The notes: generated by a model not told the origin, from the letters alone. 51,060 nt of DNA from Deltaproteobacteria bacterium (GCA_031288415.1 JAITRL010000342.1:1-51060), one strand, 5' to 3'. Positions 1 to 9,026 are shown, numbered from the stretch's first letter. Numbers and translations are program-made.

Positions 1-735
1 ATCGGGGGGAAGGGCCGGTTCCTCGACCCGCTGGAAAAGGCGCTCAGGGACGTCGGCCCCGAGGGCCCGCCTGAGGCGGAGGGCCCGGGCTTCAGCGACG
101 CCTTTTCCCGCCGCGCCTACAACTGGACAGGCAGAAATTTCGGCACGGGCACGGGCGTGGACTTCAGGGCCCTGACGGACGTTTACCTCGGGATCGCGCA
201 TTTCGCCCAGAACGCCTGCATCGATCCCGAGGCCCCGCGCACGGTCGGGGACATGCTGAACGCCCTGGCGGGCCTGATCCCCGGGATCACCCCGGACGCC
301 GCGGGCGTGAGGCTGCTCCTGAAGCGCATGGCGCATCAGGAGTACCCCAACTCGCTGCAGAAGGCCCTGAAGCGGCTGTCGGAAAAGGATGATCCCGCTG
401 GGGCGGGATTAACCCTGGGTTCGCCTCGACGGGCCTTGACGGCCTTGGCAGGTGAATGGTCACTAACCGAGCAATCTTACGCGCGGCTTCTGGCGGCCCC
501 GGAAGACCGGCCCGCCGGGAGACGGGACCGCAACCGCCGCCATGGCTTTCCCGCCTGCGGGCACCCCTCGCCTGGGGGAGCCGCAGTCCCGCCGGCCTGC
601 CCCTCATCAGCCCCCGGCCCCCTCATCCGCCTTAATCCCGCCGCTCCATCCGGCCCGCGCCGCCGGATCTCCCGGCCCCGCGCGGGCGGCCTCCGCCGCC
701 CTCTTGCCCGAGGTGCATTTCCCCCTCATGCCTGA
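1..735 (+). CDS. Unrecognised protein, 3' fragment with uncertain end
   Basis: An open frame enters from the left edge and stays open to a TGA at 733-735. The first ~130 codons look coding: they use mostly G/C third positions and give a helical, Leu/Ala-rich C-terminal part. After about position 390 the composition changes to Arg/Pro/Gly-rich and third positions become less biased. The last third also runs into the upstream region of the next gene. In the adjacent frame a TAA sits at 410-412, so the true end may be near there, with a frameshift or an eroded C-terminus. I do not recognise the family and assign no function. The start lies outside the window. Confidence 0.45.
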   Translation: MGGKGRFLDPLEKALRDVGPEGPPEAEGPGFSDAFSRRAYNWTGRNFGTGTGVDFRALTDVYLGIAHFAQNACIDPEAPRTVGDMLNALAGLIPGITPDAAGVRLLLKRMAHQEYPNSLQKALKRLSEKDDPAGAGLTLGSPRRALTALAGEWSLTEQSYARLLAAPEDRPAGRRDRNRRHGFPACGHPSPGGAAVPPACPSSAPGPLIRLNPAAPSGPRRRISRPRAGGLRRPLARGAFPPHA

Positions 736-1708
736 CAGACCTATCCTCACCGCCGAAAATTTCGCCGCCGTCTCGCGCTCCTGGAGACGGGACTACCACC
801 GCGATTACCTCGTCATGTACTCTTCCGTTTGGGGGGCCTTCTGCGCGGAACCCGGGCTCTGGGGGCTCCCCCCTGACGACCACATGGCCCACAGGGGCGA
901 CGGCGTCTTCGAGTCCTTCAAGTGCGTCGGCGGAAGGGCCTACTGCCTGGAGGAGCACCTCACCCGCCTGCGGGCAAGCGCCTCCGCCCTCGGGATAGCA
1001 CTCCCCCGGGATTTCGCGGAGACGCTGCCTCTGCTCAGGCAGGCCTACAGGCTGGGCGGCGAGGAGGACTTCGTGTGCCGGATCTGCGTCTCCCGCGGCC
1101 CCGGCAGCTTCACCGTAAACCCTTACGACAGCGCGGGGCCGGAGTACTACCTCGTCACCCTGAAGCTCTCCCGCCCGGCCCCCGAAGCCTACGAGAGGGG
1201 CGTCAGGTTAGTCACCGCGCCCTTCCCCGCCAAATCGGAATTCGCGGGCATCAAGAGCTGCGACTACCTGCACAACGTGCTCGTCAAGAAGCACGCCAGG
1301 GACTCGGGAGCGGACTACGCGGTAAGCTTCGACTCCGAAGGCTTCCTGACCGAGGGCCCCACCGAAAACATAGTCGTGGTGACCAGGTCGGGCGATCTGG
1401 CCGTGCCCTCCTGGAAGCGCATCCTCAAGGGCGTAACCCTCTCCCGCGTGCTCGACAACGCCCGCTCCCTCGTGGCCAGGGGCATGCTCAAATCCGCCGG
1501 GAACCTGGACGTCGCCAGAGACAGGCTCTGGGACGTCATGGAGGAGGCCTTCCTCACGACCACCTCCTTCGACGTGATGCCCGTGACCGAATGGGACGGG
1601 AGGCCCGTCGGGACCGGCAGCCCAGGCCCGGTCGCCAGGGAGCTTCTGCGGCTGACGGCCGCGGAGTACGCTTCCGACGGGCCCTACACCACCCGGCTCC
1701 GGGACTGA
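728..1708 (+). CDS. Class IV PLP-dependent aminotransferase (BCAT / D-amino acid / PabC-like)
   Basis: The protein has 326 residues and the fold-type IV pattern. The PLP lysine is K176 in GIKSCDYLHNVL. The later glutamate is E209 in the TEGPTENI segment that holds the cofactor pyridine nitrogen. These families are branched-chain aminotransferases, D-amino acid transaminases and aminodeoxychorismate lyases; sequence reading alone does not separate them. The ATG at 728 is preferred over an earlier in-frame ATG at 542, because the 542-727 stretch is Pro/Ala low-complexity and lies before the conserved N-terminus. The next gene starts 18 bases downstream, so the two are probably co-transcribed. 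The protein is presumably cytoplasmic. Confidence 0.88.
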   Translation: MPDRPILTAENFAAVSRSWRRDYHRDYLVMYSSVWGAFCAEPGLWGLPPDDHMAHRGDGVFESFKCVGGRAYCLEEHLTRLRASASALGIALPRDFAETLPLLRQAYRLGGEEDFVCRICVSRGPGSFTVNPYDSAGPEYYLVTLKLSRPAPEAYERGVRLVTAPFPAKSEFAGIKSCDYLHNVLVKKHARDSGADYAVSFDSEGFLTEGPTENIVVVTRSGDLAVPSWKRILKGVTLSRVLDNARSLVARGMLKSAGNLDVARDRLWDVMEEAFLTTTSFDVMPVTEWDGRPVGTGSPGPVARELLRLTAAEYASDGPYTTRLRD

Positions 1709-1726
1709 CAGGGAAGGCCTGGCCCC

Positions 1727-2938
1727 GTGGCGGACGACGGCCGCGCTCCCGCCCCTGCCCTGCGGAAAGGCCCGGTCCCGGAGGGGCGGACCGACCTGGA
1801 GGGAACCGATCCCCTCGCCCTGGAGGCGCCGCTCCCGGGACCTGCCGCGGCGCCCGGGAGATCATGGCCCGCGCCTGACGGCCCCGGGCTTTCCCCTGAC
1901 GGCCCCGGGCCTCCGCCTGAAGGATCCGCGCCGGCCGCGGCGCCCCTCCCGGCTGACGAAAGCCGCGGCTCCGCCGGAGCCCCCGGCCCCGGCCGGCTCA
2001 GGCGAATCCTTGGAATCCTGATCGCCGCGGCCTTCGTGATCTTCCTTGCGGCCTACATCCGGAGCCACCTCGCCGATTTCCGGCTGGTGCTCGCCCGGCC
2101 CGTGCCTCCCAAGGCGCCCCTCCTGCTCGCCGCCTCAGTCCTGCTTACTTACTGCGTGAACTCCGGAGTGACAAGAATCACGCTCCTGGCGCACCGGGTC
2201 CGCGTCCCCCGCCTCGAGAACCTCGCGCTGACCCTGGCCACCTCGGCCGCCAACACCTTCCTGCCCTTCAAGGGCGCGGCGGCGCTGCGCGCCTACTATC
2301 TCAGGTCCCGGCACGGCCTCCCGGTGGCGGACTTCCTGTCCCAGAGCCTTCTGGTGGGCATAGCGGCCCTGGCTGCCGCCAGCCTGGCGGGGCTCGCGGG
2401 CCTCCTGGCCCTGAGGGGCCTCGAGCCGGGGCCCGCGCTCGTTTTGGAGGCCTACTTCGCGGGGACTTTCGTCCTCGCGACGCTCCTGGTCTTCGCGGGG
2501 CGCCTCCCCTTCAGGCCGCCAGGCCGCCTCGGGCGCCTCTGGCTGAGCTGGGCGCGCTACAGGGAAACCGCAGGGCTCCTGGCCCGGGTCGCCCTATGGG
2601 ACGCGGCGTTCTTTTCCCTGTGGTGCCTCTCCAACCGCCTCGCGCTCTCTGCCTTCGGCGTGGACCTGGGGCCTGCCGAGGCCCTCTTCTACGCGGGCGG
2701 CCAGATCCACACCCTCCTCATCAACCTCACCCCGGCGGGCCTGGGGGTGATGGAGGCCTGGAGCGTCTTCGCGGGGCAGATCCTGGGCATCACCCCTGCC
2801 GAGGCCCTCCTGGCCCAAGGGCTCTTCCGCCTGGAGACCTTCGCTGTCCTCGGGGCCTCCGGGCTCTGGGGCTGGATCTACCTGGCCAGGCTCGGCAGGC
2901 CCGGGAAGGCCCGGAGCCTCGGCAACGGCGACCCCTGA
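1727..2938 (+). CDS. Lysylphosphatidylglycerol-synthase-type (UPF0104) integral membrane protein
   Basis: The 403-residue protein starts with GTG. An ~85-residue Pro/Gly/Ala-rich cytoplasmic head (with a short repeated PDGPG pattern) precedes about eight hydrophobic segments from residue ~90. The segment around 180-200 (LATSAANTFLPFKG) and the late INLTPAGLGVMEAW segment resemble the UPF0104/LPG-synthase transmembrane family. These proteins flip or modify lipids, or are uncharacterised. No MprF catalytic domain follows, so amino-acyl lipid synthesis is not indicated. A purine-rich stretch (GGGAAGG) lies upstream of the GTG. The gene follows the aminotransferase at 18 bases and is followed by a ~590-base gene-free region. 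The family call is fairly safe; the substrate is unknown. Confidence 0.8.
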   Translation: MADDGRAPAPALRKGPVPEGRTDLEGTDPLALEAPLPGPAAAPGRSWPAPDGPGLSPDGPGPPPEGSAPAAAPLPADESRGSAGAPGPGRLRRILGILIAAAFVIFLAAYIRSHLADFRLVLARPVPPKAPLLLAASVLLTYCVNSGVTRITLLAHRVRVPRLENLALTLATSAANTFLPFKGAAALRAYYLRSRHGLPVADFLSQSLLVGIAALAAASLAGLAGLLALRGLEPGPALVLEAYFAGTFVLATLLVFAGRLPFRPPGRLGRLWLSWARYRETAGLLARVALWDAAFFSLWCLSNRLALSAFGVDLGPAEALFYAGGQIHTLLINLTPAGLGVMEAWSVFAGQILGITPAEALLAQGLFRLETFAVLGASGLWGWIYLARLGRPGKARSLGNGDP

Positions 2939-3526
2939 AGGGCCTTACTGCCCGCCCGCGCAGGAAGCCCGCGCGGGCGCCCGGCAACCCCCCTCTACGC
3001 CGGCAGGCCCGCGAAACCCCCTTAAGCCCAAGGAACGGGCCCCGGCAGCCGGGCCCTTTGCGGCCCAAAGGCCTGACACTCCCTTGAATCGCTCCGTCTT
3101 TCGTGCTAAGTTTGGGACATTAATGCATCCTGCGGGTTCCTCTAAACAGGAACCCCAGCTCCCCGGCTCTCCAGACGCCTTCGGCCCCCGCCGCCGCGGC
3201 GAGGGCCGGGCGCGCGGGCCTTCATGTTTTCGTTGCGAACTCCGCTCCAGGCGGGGCCGCCCGGGCAGTTCCTTAGCCTGCGTCCCTTTCCGTGACGCCT
3301 TCCTTAAACCCTGTCCGCCATGCCCGTGCCCGTGCCCGTGCCCGTCGCGGACTTCCCCGCCAGCCCTGACCGGCCTGTCCCGTCGCCCGCCCGGCCTGAC
3401 TGCCAGTTCTTCCTCCTCCCGCTTCGCCTCACCTTGCCCCAGCAGGCTCAGCCCCCCAGGCCCCCGATCCGCCTGCCGGCCGCGGCGCCGCCCTGGCCCC
3501 GCCTTTCCCCCTCCAGAGCCCCTCAC
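2939..3526 (+). other. Gene-free stretch upstream of hisH
   Basis: No convincing gene. It holds a promoter candidate at 3084-3112 and a short hexamer array (CCCGTG three times, then CCCGTC) at 3323-3346. An open frame continues upstream of hisH through part of it, but its composition is Pro/Arg low-complexity and does not extend the HisH family alignment. Confidence 0.6.
3084..3112 (+). promoter_or_regulatory. Sigma70-type promoter candidate, TTGAAT-17-TAAGTT
   Basis: TTGAAT at 3084-3089 and TAAGTT at 3107-3112 are separated by exactly 17 bases, within a locally less GC-rich patch. The nearest downstream gene on this strand is hisH, about 415 bases away. It is a candidate only. Confidence 0.4.
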
Positions 3527-4189
3527 ATGCCCCACCAGGCCCACGATTACCTCGCCATCATCGAGTACAAGGCCGGCAATCAGACAAGTGTCCGCCGCGC
3601 CCTCAAGCACATTGGCGTGAACGCCGTGGTGACCTCGGATCTGGTCACCCTCTCCAAGGCCGCAGGCATCATCTTCCCGGGGGTGGGCGCGGCCGGCCAG
3701 GCCATGCCGGTCCTCAGGGAAACGGGACTCGGCAACATCATCAAGGACCTGGCGAGCCGAGGGAGGCCCCTTTTGGGGATCTGCCTGGGCTGCCAGATCA
3801 TGCTCGATCACAGCGACGAGAACGACACCGAGACCCTGGGAATCTTCAGGGGCAACAACGTGCGCTTCGACTCCGGGCGCCTGGACGAGGACGGGAGGCC
3901 CATCAGGGTCCCGCACATCGGCTGGAACACGGTGCGGCTCAGCAAGGAGACCGCGCTGTGGGAAGGGGTGGGCCCTGACGAGCAGTTCTACTTCGTTCAC
4001 TCCTATACCCCGGTGCCCGAGCCGGAAGTCGTTATGGGGACCACCTACCATGGCGGGGAGTTCGCGTCGGTTTTCGGGAAGGAGGGCACCTGGGCCCTCC
4101 AGTTCCATCCTGAGAAAAGCGGCCCCCCAGGGCTCAGGCTGCTCGCGAACTTCTACCGCTACTCCGTAAAGGCCGCGGAGGCTGACTGA
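3527..4189 (+). CDS. hisH: Imidazole glycerol phosphate synthase, glutaminase subunit HisH
   Basis: The 220-residue class I glutamine amidotransferase supplies ammonia to HisF for imidazole glycerol phosphate formation in histidine synthesis. The nucleophile is C86 in GICLGCQ; the His and Glu of the triad are H194 and E196 in QFHPEKSG. The N-terminal AGNQTSVRRAL and GVGAAGQAM segments are typical HisH. The ATG at 3527 gives the normal family length; the frame is open further upstream but is low-complexity there. hisF begins ~300 bases downstream rather than being overlapped, which is looser than in many his operons. The protein is cytoplasmic and acts as a HisH-HisF heterodimer. Confidence 0.96.
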   Translation: MPHQAHDYLAIIEYKAGNQTSVRRALKHIGVNAVVTSDLVTLSKAAGIIFPGVGAAGQAMPVLRETGLGNIIKDLASRGRPLLGICLGCQIMLDHSDENDTETLGIFRGNNVRFDSGRLDEDGRPIRVPHIGWNTVRLSKETALWEGVGPDEQFYFVHSYTPVPEPEVVMGTTYHGGEFASVFGKEGTWALQFHPEKSGPPGLRLLANFYRYSVKAAEAD

Positions 4190-4494
4190 CGCCTCCATGC
4201 CTTCCCCCGCCTCAACCCCCGGCCCCCCTTCGGCCCCTGGCCGGGCCCCCTGCGGCAGGCCCTGAGCCCCCCGCAGGAATCCGCGGAACCCGCAGGCTCC
4301 CGGCCTCTTCCGGGCCGTCCCGGCAGGGCGGGCTTCCGGCCGGGCCCTCCGCCTTGGGCGTTTTCCGTTGTCCTGCGGGCCGCGGACAGCCTTGAGCATT
4401 TGAAAGCCTTAAGCCCTGCGCGCCCGGGCCCGGGGGCCCCGGCGCCCGGCGCGGGCGCCGGCCGCCGGGGCCGCCCGAGGAGATGCACCGAGCC

Positions 4495-5340
4495 ATGCTG
4501 AGCAAGAGAGTCATCCTCTGCCTGGACGTGAGGAACGGCCTTCTGACCAAGGGGGTGAAGTTCAAGGGCAACGTGGACATCGGGGACCCGGTGGAGGCCG
4601 CTCTCCGTTATTACCTCGACGGCGCCGATGAGATAGTCTTCTACGACATCACCGCCTCCGCCGAGGACAGATCCATCATCCTCCAGGTGGTGGAGCTGGT
4701 GGCGGAAAACATCTTTATCCCCTTCAGCGTGGGAGGCGGCATCTCCTCGGTCGCCCGCATGCGAGACGTGCTCCTGGCCGGGGCGGAGAAGATCTCCGTC
4801 AACTCCGCCGCGGTGCGCTACCCCGGCCTCATCTCCGAAGGGGCCGAGGCCTTCGGCTCCCAGGCCGTGGTGCTGGGCTTGGACGCCAAGAAGGTCGAGC
4901 CCTCGGCGCAATGCCCGTCTGGCTACGAGGTGGTCATCGACGGCGGCCGCACCCCCACGGGCCTTGACGCGCTGGCCTGGGCCAGGAAGGCGGAAAGCCT
5001 GGGGGCGGGCGAAATCTGCCTCAACTCCATCGACGCCGACGGGACCCTGGACGGCTACGAGCTCGACCTCACCTGCCTCATCTCCTCCAGCGTGGAGATC
5101 CCGGTCATCGCCTCCGGAGGCGCCGGCAACCCCGATCACCTCCACGATGCCCTTACCAAAGGCAAGGCGTCTGCCGCCCTGGTCGCGAGCATCGTGCATT
5201 ACGGGACCTACAGCATACGCTCCATCAAGGAGCGGCTCCTGGAGCTGGGGCTGGCGGTAAGGCTTCCCAAGCTGTCCCGGGAGCGCGGCGGCAGGCCCAT
5301 GGCGCCGGGCCCGGCCGGCCCGGAAGGCGGCGGCCGGTGA
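4495..5340 (+). CDS. hisF: Imidazole glycerol phosphate synthase, cyclase subunit HisF
   Basis: The TIM-barrel cyclase has 281 residues, about 25 more than usual because of a Gly/Pro/Arg-rich C-terminal tail. It converts PRFAR plus HisH-derived ammonia to IGP and AICAR. The two catalytic aspartates are in CLDVRNG near the N-terminus and in GLDAKKVE mid-protein. The phosphate-binding loops SVGGGI and [10 protein letters not shown] are present. The ATG at 4495 gives the canonical MLSKRV start, with a GAGGAG Shine-Dalgarno at 4477-4482; the earlier ATG at 4483 directly abuts that site. The stop overlaps the GTG of the next gene (GTGA), so the amidotransferase downstream is translationally coupled. 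Confidence 0.96.
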   Translation: MLSKRVILCLDVRNGLLTKGVKFKGNVDIGDPVEAALRYYLDGADEIVFYDITASAEDRSIILQVVELVAENIFIPFSVGGGISSVARMRDVLLAGAEKISVNSAAVRYPGLISEGAEAFGSQAVVLGLDAKKVEPSAQCPSGYEVVIDGGRTPTGLDALAWARKAESLGAGEICLNSIDADGTLDGYELDLTCLISSSVEIPVIASGGAGNPDHLHDALTKGKASAALVASIVHYGTYSIRSIKERLLELGLAVRLPKLSRERGGRPMAPGPAGPEGGGR

Positions 5341-6125
5341 CCGGCCCCCTCACCATTATCCAGGCCGGCAACATCCCCAGGCGCTACGGCCTGGCCGACG
5401 GCTTCGCCGACATGTTCGTCAAGCGGGCCGCCCTGGAGCCCGGATCCTACGCTGTCCTGGACGCCTGCCGGAGCCCGGGCTACCCCAAGGACCCGCGGGA
5501 GCGCTGCGGCTACATAGTGACGGGCTCTTTGTCCATGGTGACGTCCCGGCCCATGTGGAGCCTCAAGCTCACGGACTTCCTGGTCAAGTGCGCCGACCGG
5601 GAGGTGCCCCTCCTGGGCGTCTGCTACGGGCATCAGATAGTGGCCAGGGCGCTGGGCGGGCGCGTGGACTGGAACCCCCTCGGCCTGGAGATGGGAACCC
5701 ACGAGGTGACGCTCCTGCCCGAGGCGGATAATCATCATCTCCTGCGCGGGCTCCCGGCCAGCTTCCCCGCCAACCTCTCCCACAGCCAGTCAGTCCTGGA
5801 TCCGCCTAAAGGCGCGCGTGTCCTGGCCCGCAGCGGCCACGACCCCTGCCAGATCATGTCCTTCGGGGACAGGGTGCTCACGGTGCAGTTTCACCCGGAA
5901 TTCGACCGCTGGACCATGAACGCCTTCGCGCGGCTCCATTACTCCTTGCGCGACGGGAGCCCGGTGCCCCGCCCCCGCCGCAAGGCCCCGGGCATCCCCT
6001 CCGGCCTCTCCCTGGGCCTCCCCGTCCGGAAGACCCCGGTGCCCGTGCTGATCCTGAGGCGCTTCGCGGATTATTCGCTCCGGAGGCTCCAGAGCGCCTT
6101 CGTCCCTGCGGGATTCGGCGCCTGA
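5337..6125 (+). CDS. GuaA-like class I glutamine amidotransferase
   Basis: The 262-residue amidotransferase domain has its nucleophile at C96 (GVCYGHQI) and H186/E188 in QFHPEFD, so it should be hydrolytically competent. No synthetase domain follows, so this is a free-standing glutaminase or gamma-glutamyl hydrolase of the type often annotated GMP synthase (glutamine-hydrolysing) or glutamine amidotransferase. The last ~60 residues are basic and Pro-rich. The GTG start overlaps the hisF stop by four bases (GTGA), which implies coupled translation with hisF although it is not a known histidine enzyme. The partner or acceptor substrate is unknown. Confidence 0.88.
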   Translation: MTGPLTIIQAGNIPRRYGLADGFADMFVKRAALEPGSYAVLDACRSPGYPKDPRERCGYIVTGSLSMVTSRPMWSLKLTDFLVKCADREVPLLGVCYGHQIVARALGGRVDWNPLGLEMGTHEVTLLPEADNHHLLRGLPASFPANLSHSQSVLDPPKGARVLARSGHDPCQIMSFGDRVLTVQFHPEFDRWTMNAFARLHYSLRDGSPVPRPRRKAPGIPSGLSLGLPVRKTPVPVLILRRFADYSLRRLQSAFVPAGFGA

Positions 6126-6561
6126 CCCGCCCGCCGGGCTGCGGGCCCCGTTGCGGGGCCAGGCGGCGGAACGGCCCTGCGGTCTCCCGGGCCATGCCTG
6201 GGCAAGGGGCCTGCAGGATCCGGCCGCCGGAATAACGAAGGCCGCGGGGAACCGACGCCCCCTGCGGGAAAACCCTTCCGGAATAGGCCAAGGGCGCCCG
6301 CAAGCCCCCGCAGCCGATGCCGGCCCGCGTCGGCCCCCAAGGAAGGGGGCCGCGGGAAAAATTCCCCGCCCTCTCAAGGCCCGGCTCCCCCCTTTTCCGG
6401 ATCCGCGGCCCCGCAGGCTTCGGACGGCTCATGGGCCTGGGGGGCCGAAGGTTCCGCGGGCAGTGACGTCCGGGTCTCCGGGAAATCACGGCCCCCCGCC
6501 TCCGGCATCGTCTCCGGGCGGCCGTTGCGGCTACCTCTCCGCAGGGAGCCGGGGCCTGAGG

Positions 6562-6601
6562 GTTCCGCCGCCCTGCGCGGCTCCGGACGGAACTTTTTTT
6601 T
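6562..6601 (+). terminator. Intrinsic terminator candidate
   Basis: GTTCCG (6562-6567) can pair with CGGAAC (6588-6593), directly followed by eight T (6594-6601). The loop is long (20 bases) and can fold internally. It lies ~440 bases after the amidotransferase stop, so it could end the hisH-hisF transcript. Confidence 0.4.
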
Positions 6602-7026
6602 GCGGACTCCCGCCGAGGTTTTGCCGCAATGATTCCAGGCCGTTACATTTTTTTGCTTTTCTGAATTTTTTTTCCAACAATTTCGTCAAATTTTTACAGT
6701 CCCGCCGCGCCTGCCGTTACGCCCCGGTTGCAAGCCTGGGATGAATTTCAGGGCCGTCTGCCTCCGGAGTCCTGTCAGGCTAATTGTTTTACGCGGCGTA
6801 TCCCCATTCCTCCGCCAGCCCTCAGGCAGGGCCGTCCCTAAGGGGCTTGCCCGCCGCGGCGGCCGCCCGCGGCGCCCCTTCCGTCCGGAAAGGCCCTTGT
6901 TATCCAGGGCTTTCCTCCCGAGCCTGCCGAGCCCGTCGCCCTCGCCTGTCCCCTCGCCCTCACCGATGCCCTCGCCCTCGCCGAGCCCGCCGGCCTGCGC
7001 GGCCGGGCGCCCTCTACATTTTTTTC

Positions 7027-7055
7027 TTGCATTTTGTTATTTCAGGTGTGATAAT
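7027..7055 (+). promoter_or_regulatory. Sigma70-type promoter for the first RRM gene, TTGCAT-17-GATAAT
   Basis: TTGCAT at 7027-7032 and GATAAT at 7050-7055 have a 17-base spacer and lie in an AT-rich patch. The predicted start of transcription is near 7062, giving a leader of about 400 bases before the RRM start codon. Confidence 0.65.
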
Positions 7056-7421
7056 CAACAGTGACCCCGTACTGTGCCGAAGCGGCTCCAGTCCGGAGCC
7101 AGGCACCGGCGCCCCGCCGGAACTTTTACCGCTTGCCTTTCGGCACTTTTTACGCCCTTACCCTCCGGCCTTAACCCTCAGACAAGGGCTACGGGAGCGG
7201 GCAAGGGCCGTCCACCGGCTTTCAGGCTTTTCCCGCTTTGCCAAGGTTTTCCCCTTTTGAGACGACTTCCATTCCAAATTCCGACACTTCCCTGAAATTG
7301 AACAAGAAGCTCATTGCCGGGTCCGGGCCCCCCCCGCGCAAGGGAGGGCCCAAGGACATCGGGTGAACTGTCCTTTCGGCACTTACGGGATCCGCCCGCC
7401 GGATCCGCCTTCTTCCTTTTA

Positions 7422-7442
7422 GCCCCGGCCTCCGGCCGGGGC
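7422..7442 (+). promoter_or_regulatory. Perfect 9-bp GC hairpin just upstream of the RRM start
   Basis: GCCCCGGCC (7422-7430) and GGCCGGGGC (7434-7442) form a perfect nine-pair stem with a TCC loop. It ends about 20 bases before the ATG at 7463 and immediately before the GGAG Shine-Dalgarno. No T-run follows, so it is not an intrinsic terminator on this strand. A translational control element is possible (inference). Confidence 0.45.
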
Positions 7443-7462
7443 GCCTCACGGAGACGAGCACA

Positions 7463-7753
7463 ATGAAAACGATTTATGTTGGAAACCTGCCGTTCAGCTC
7501 AACCCAGGCCGAAATCAGCGATCTCTTCGGCCGTTTCGGAACGGTTCACTCGGTAAACGTCATCAACGACAAGGAGACGGGCCGCCCCCGCGGCTTCGCC
7601 TTCGTCGAGATGGACCCCGAAGAGGCCGTCAAGGCCATCGACGCCCTGAACGGCACCGAACTCGGAGGCCGCAGCCTGCGCGTCAACGAGGCCAGGAGCC
7701 GCGAGGACCGCGGCCACGGGGCCGCCAGGAGCGGCGGCTACAGGAGGGAGTAA
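7463..7753 (+). CDS. Single-RRM RNA-binding protein (paralogue 1)
   Basis: The 96-residue protein is one RNA recognition motif plus a short Arg/Gly-rich tail. RNP2 is IYVGNL near residues 4-9 and RNP1 is RGFAFVEM near 42-49. Such bacterial single-RRM proteins, known from cyanobacteria and many Proteobacteria, bind single-stranded RNA; some are cold-induced. The ATG at 7463 has a GGAG site nearby and matches the family N-terminus. It is preceded by a ~400-base leader with a strong GC hairpin, which suggests post-transcriptional control. A close paralogue lies 0.8 kb downstream on the same strand. Confidence 0.95.
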   Translation: MKTIYVGNLPFSSTQAEISDLFGRFGTVHSVNVINDKETGRPRGFAFVEMDPEEAVKAIDALNGTELGGRSLRVNEARSREDRGHGAARSGGYRRE

Positions 7754-8565
7754 GGCCCTGCGGCTTTTAGCCTGCCCGCGGCAGAGAGCCCTGCCTTCCG
7801 TCAGAGTGCCCTGCCCGGCGGGAGAGCCTTCTCCCGCGAAGTTTCAGTTCCGCCAACGCCCGCAGCCGGTCGCGACTTTCGCCCTTTTGCCTTCCGTTTG
7901 AAGCCTGTCCAAGCGAGGGGAGTTCAGCAGCCACAGCATTCATGTTCCCGCTCTTAAGACCGTTCCAGCCCACATCAGTTTTCCAGGCTTTGACGGACCA
8001 AAAAGGGTAACCCCCTTGAAACGGGCTTCCCCGCCGCCCTCCCCGGGCTGCGGCAAGCTCCCTCCAAGCCTCCCGCCCGGCCCGCCCGGTCCCGCCCTGT
8101 TCCCTCGGCCCTCCCAAGGCCGTCCGAAAGCCCGGACCCAGCCCGCCGGGCGGGGACGGCTACCCGCCCCAGTCACCCTCCCCGTGAGAGGGGCCCAACG
8201 GGCCCCAAAGCCTCCCTCAGCTGACCCGGAAACCCTAAAATCCGGCACTGGAACGTGCCTTGAGAGACTGTCCCACGGCGCGCCCACGGGCGCCTCTCCC
8301 CCCCGGCCTTCCGGGGGGCGCCGCAATTTCGCCGCGCGCCCCCAAGGGCGCTCCGCCGGGAGCCTTGCGGTTTCCGGAGCTTCTGTCCACCGTACCAGTC
8401 CATGTCCACCGTGCCCGAAGAAGGCCGCCGCCGGGCTGCCGGCGCCTCCGCCTCCCCGAGGGCCTTTGGCCGCCCGCCTGAACGCCCGCGCGTTCGGCCG
8501 GCCGGGCAATGTCCAGCTTCCGCCCGGGCGCCCCAGCCGCCCCGGCGGGGAAAGATCGTATCCTT
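7754..8565 (+). other. Gene-free stretch between the two RRM genes
   Basis: No supportable gene. The stretch 7870-8010 is distinctly less GC-rich than its surroundings, but no clear -35/-10 pair at 17 bases was found. It may carry the leader of the second RRM gene. Confidence 0.5.
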
Positions 8566-8820
8566 TTGAAAACGCTATTCATCGGAAACCTGCCTTTCTC
8601 CTCGACCCAGGCCGAGATAGCCGAGCTCTTCGGCCGTTGCGGCACTGTCCATTCCGTTAACCTCATTTTCCACAAGGAGACCGGGCGCCCCCGCGGCTTC
8701 GGGTTCGTCGAAATGGACGACCAGGCGGCTGACCAGGCGCTGGCCACTTTGAACGGCACCGAATTCGGCGGCCGGAGCCTCAAGGTCGAGGCCCGGAAGC
8801 GGGACCTCCGCCCCGAGTAG
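8566..8820 (+). CDS. Single-RRM RNA-binding protein (paralogue 2)
   Basis: The protein has 84 residues if started at the TTG at 8566, which yields MKTLFIGNLPFSSTQ, position-for-position parallel to MKTIYVGNLPFSSTQ of the first paralogue. A GGGGAAAG site lies upstream. An in-frame ATG at 8509 would add 19 residues with no counterpart in the paralogue. RNP2 is LFIGNL and RNP1 is RGFGFVEM. The Arg/Gly tail of paralogue 1 is replaced by a short charged end. A strong intrinsic terminator follows 38 bases after the stop. Confidence 0.92.
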   Translation: MKTLFIGNLPFSSTQAEIAELFGRCGTVHSVNLIFHKETGRPRGFGFVEMDDQAADQALATLNGTEFGGRSLKVEARKRDLRPE

Positions 8821-8858
8821 GCCGCCTCAGGGCCGCCCTCGGCCGCCCCCCGTCCCTT

Positions 8859-8892
8859 CGGCCCCCGGCTCCCTCCGGGGGCCGTTTTTTTT
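8859..8892 (+). terminator. Strong intrinsic terminator after the second RRM gene
   Basis: A perfect ten-pair stem (CGGCCCCCGG 8859-8868, CCGGGGGCCG 8875-8884) with a six-base loop is followed directly by eight T (8885-8892). Confidence 0.9.
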
Positions 8893-8978
8893 GCGCGCGG
8901 GGCGCCGCGCCGCCGAAACGGCCTGAACCGCCAAGGCCGCGGCTTCCCGGGCTGCCGCCGCGGCCCTGCGTCTTCAAG

Positions 8979-9026
8979 GCCGCCGCTTCCGGAATCGCCA
9001 TGGCCGCCGCCTCCGGAATCGCCATG
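8979..9026. repeat. 24-bp tandem direct repeat, two copies
   Basis: Copies at 8979-9002 and 9003-9026 differ at one position (CGCTTCC versus CGCCTCC). Each contains GGAATCGCCATG. Confidence 0.85.

Larger units (their letters stand above)
6126..7462 (+). other. Long gene-free region with T-tracts and a promoter for the RRM gene
   Basis: No gene is supportable. The first ~430 bases are GC-rich without structure I recognise. A hairpin followed by eight T is at 6562-6601. From 6594 to 6700 there are repeated runs of 5-9 T, which is striking in this GC context. A CCCTCG-rich hexamer patch lies at about 6940-6990. A good promoter is at 7027-7055, followed by a ~400-base leader with hairpins. Confidence 0.6.
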
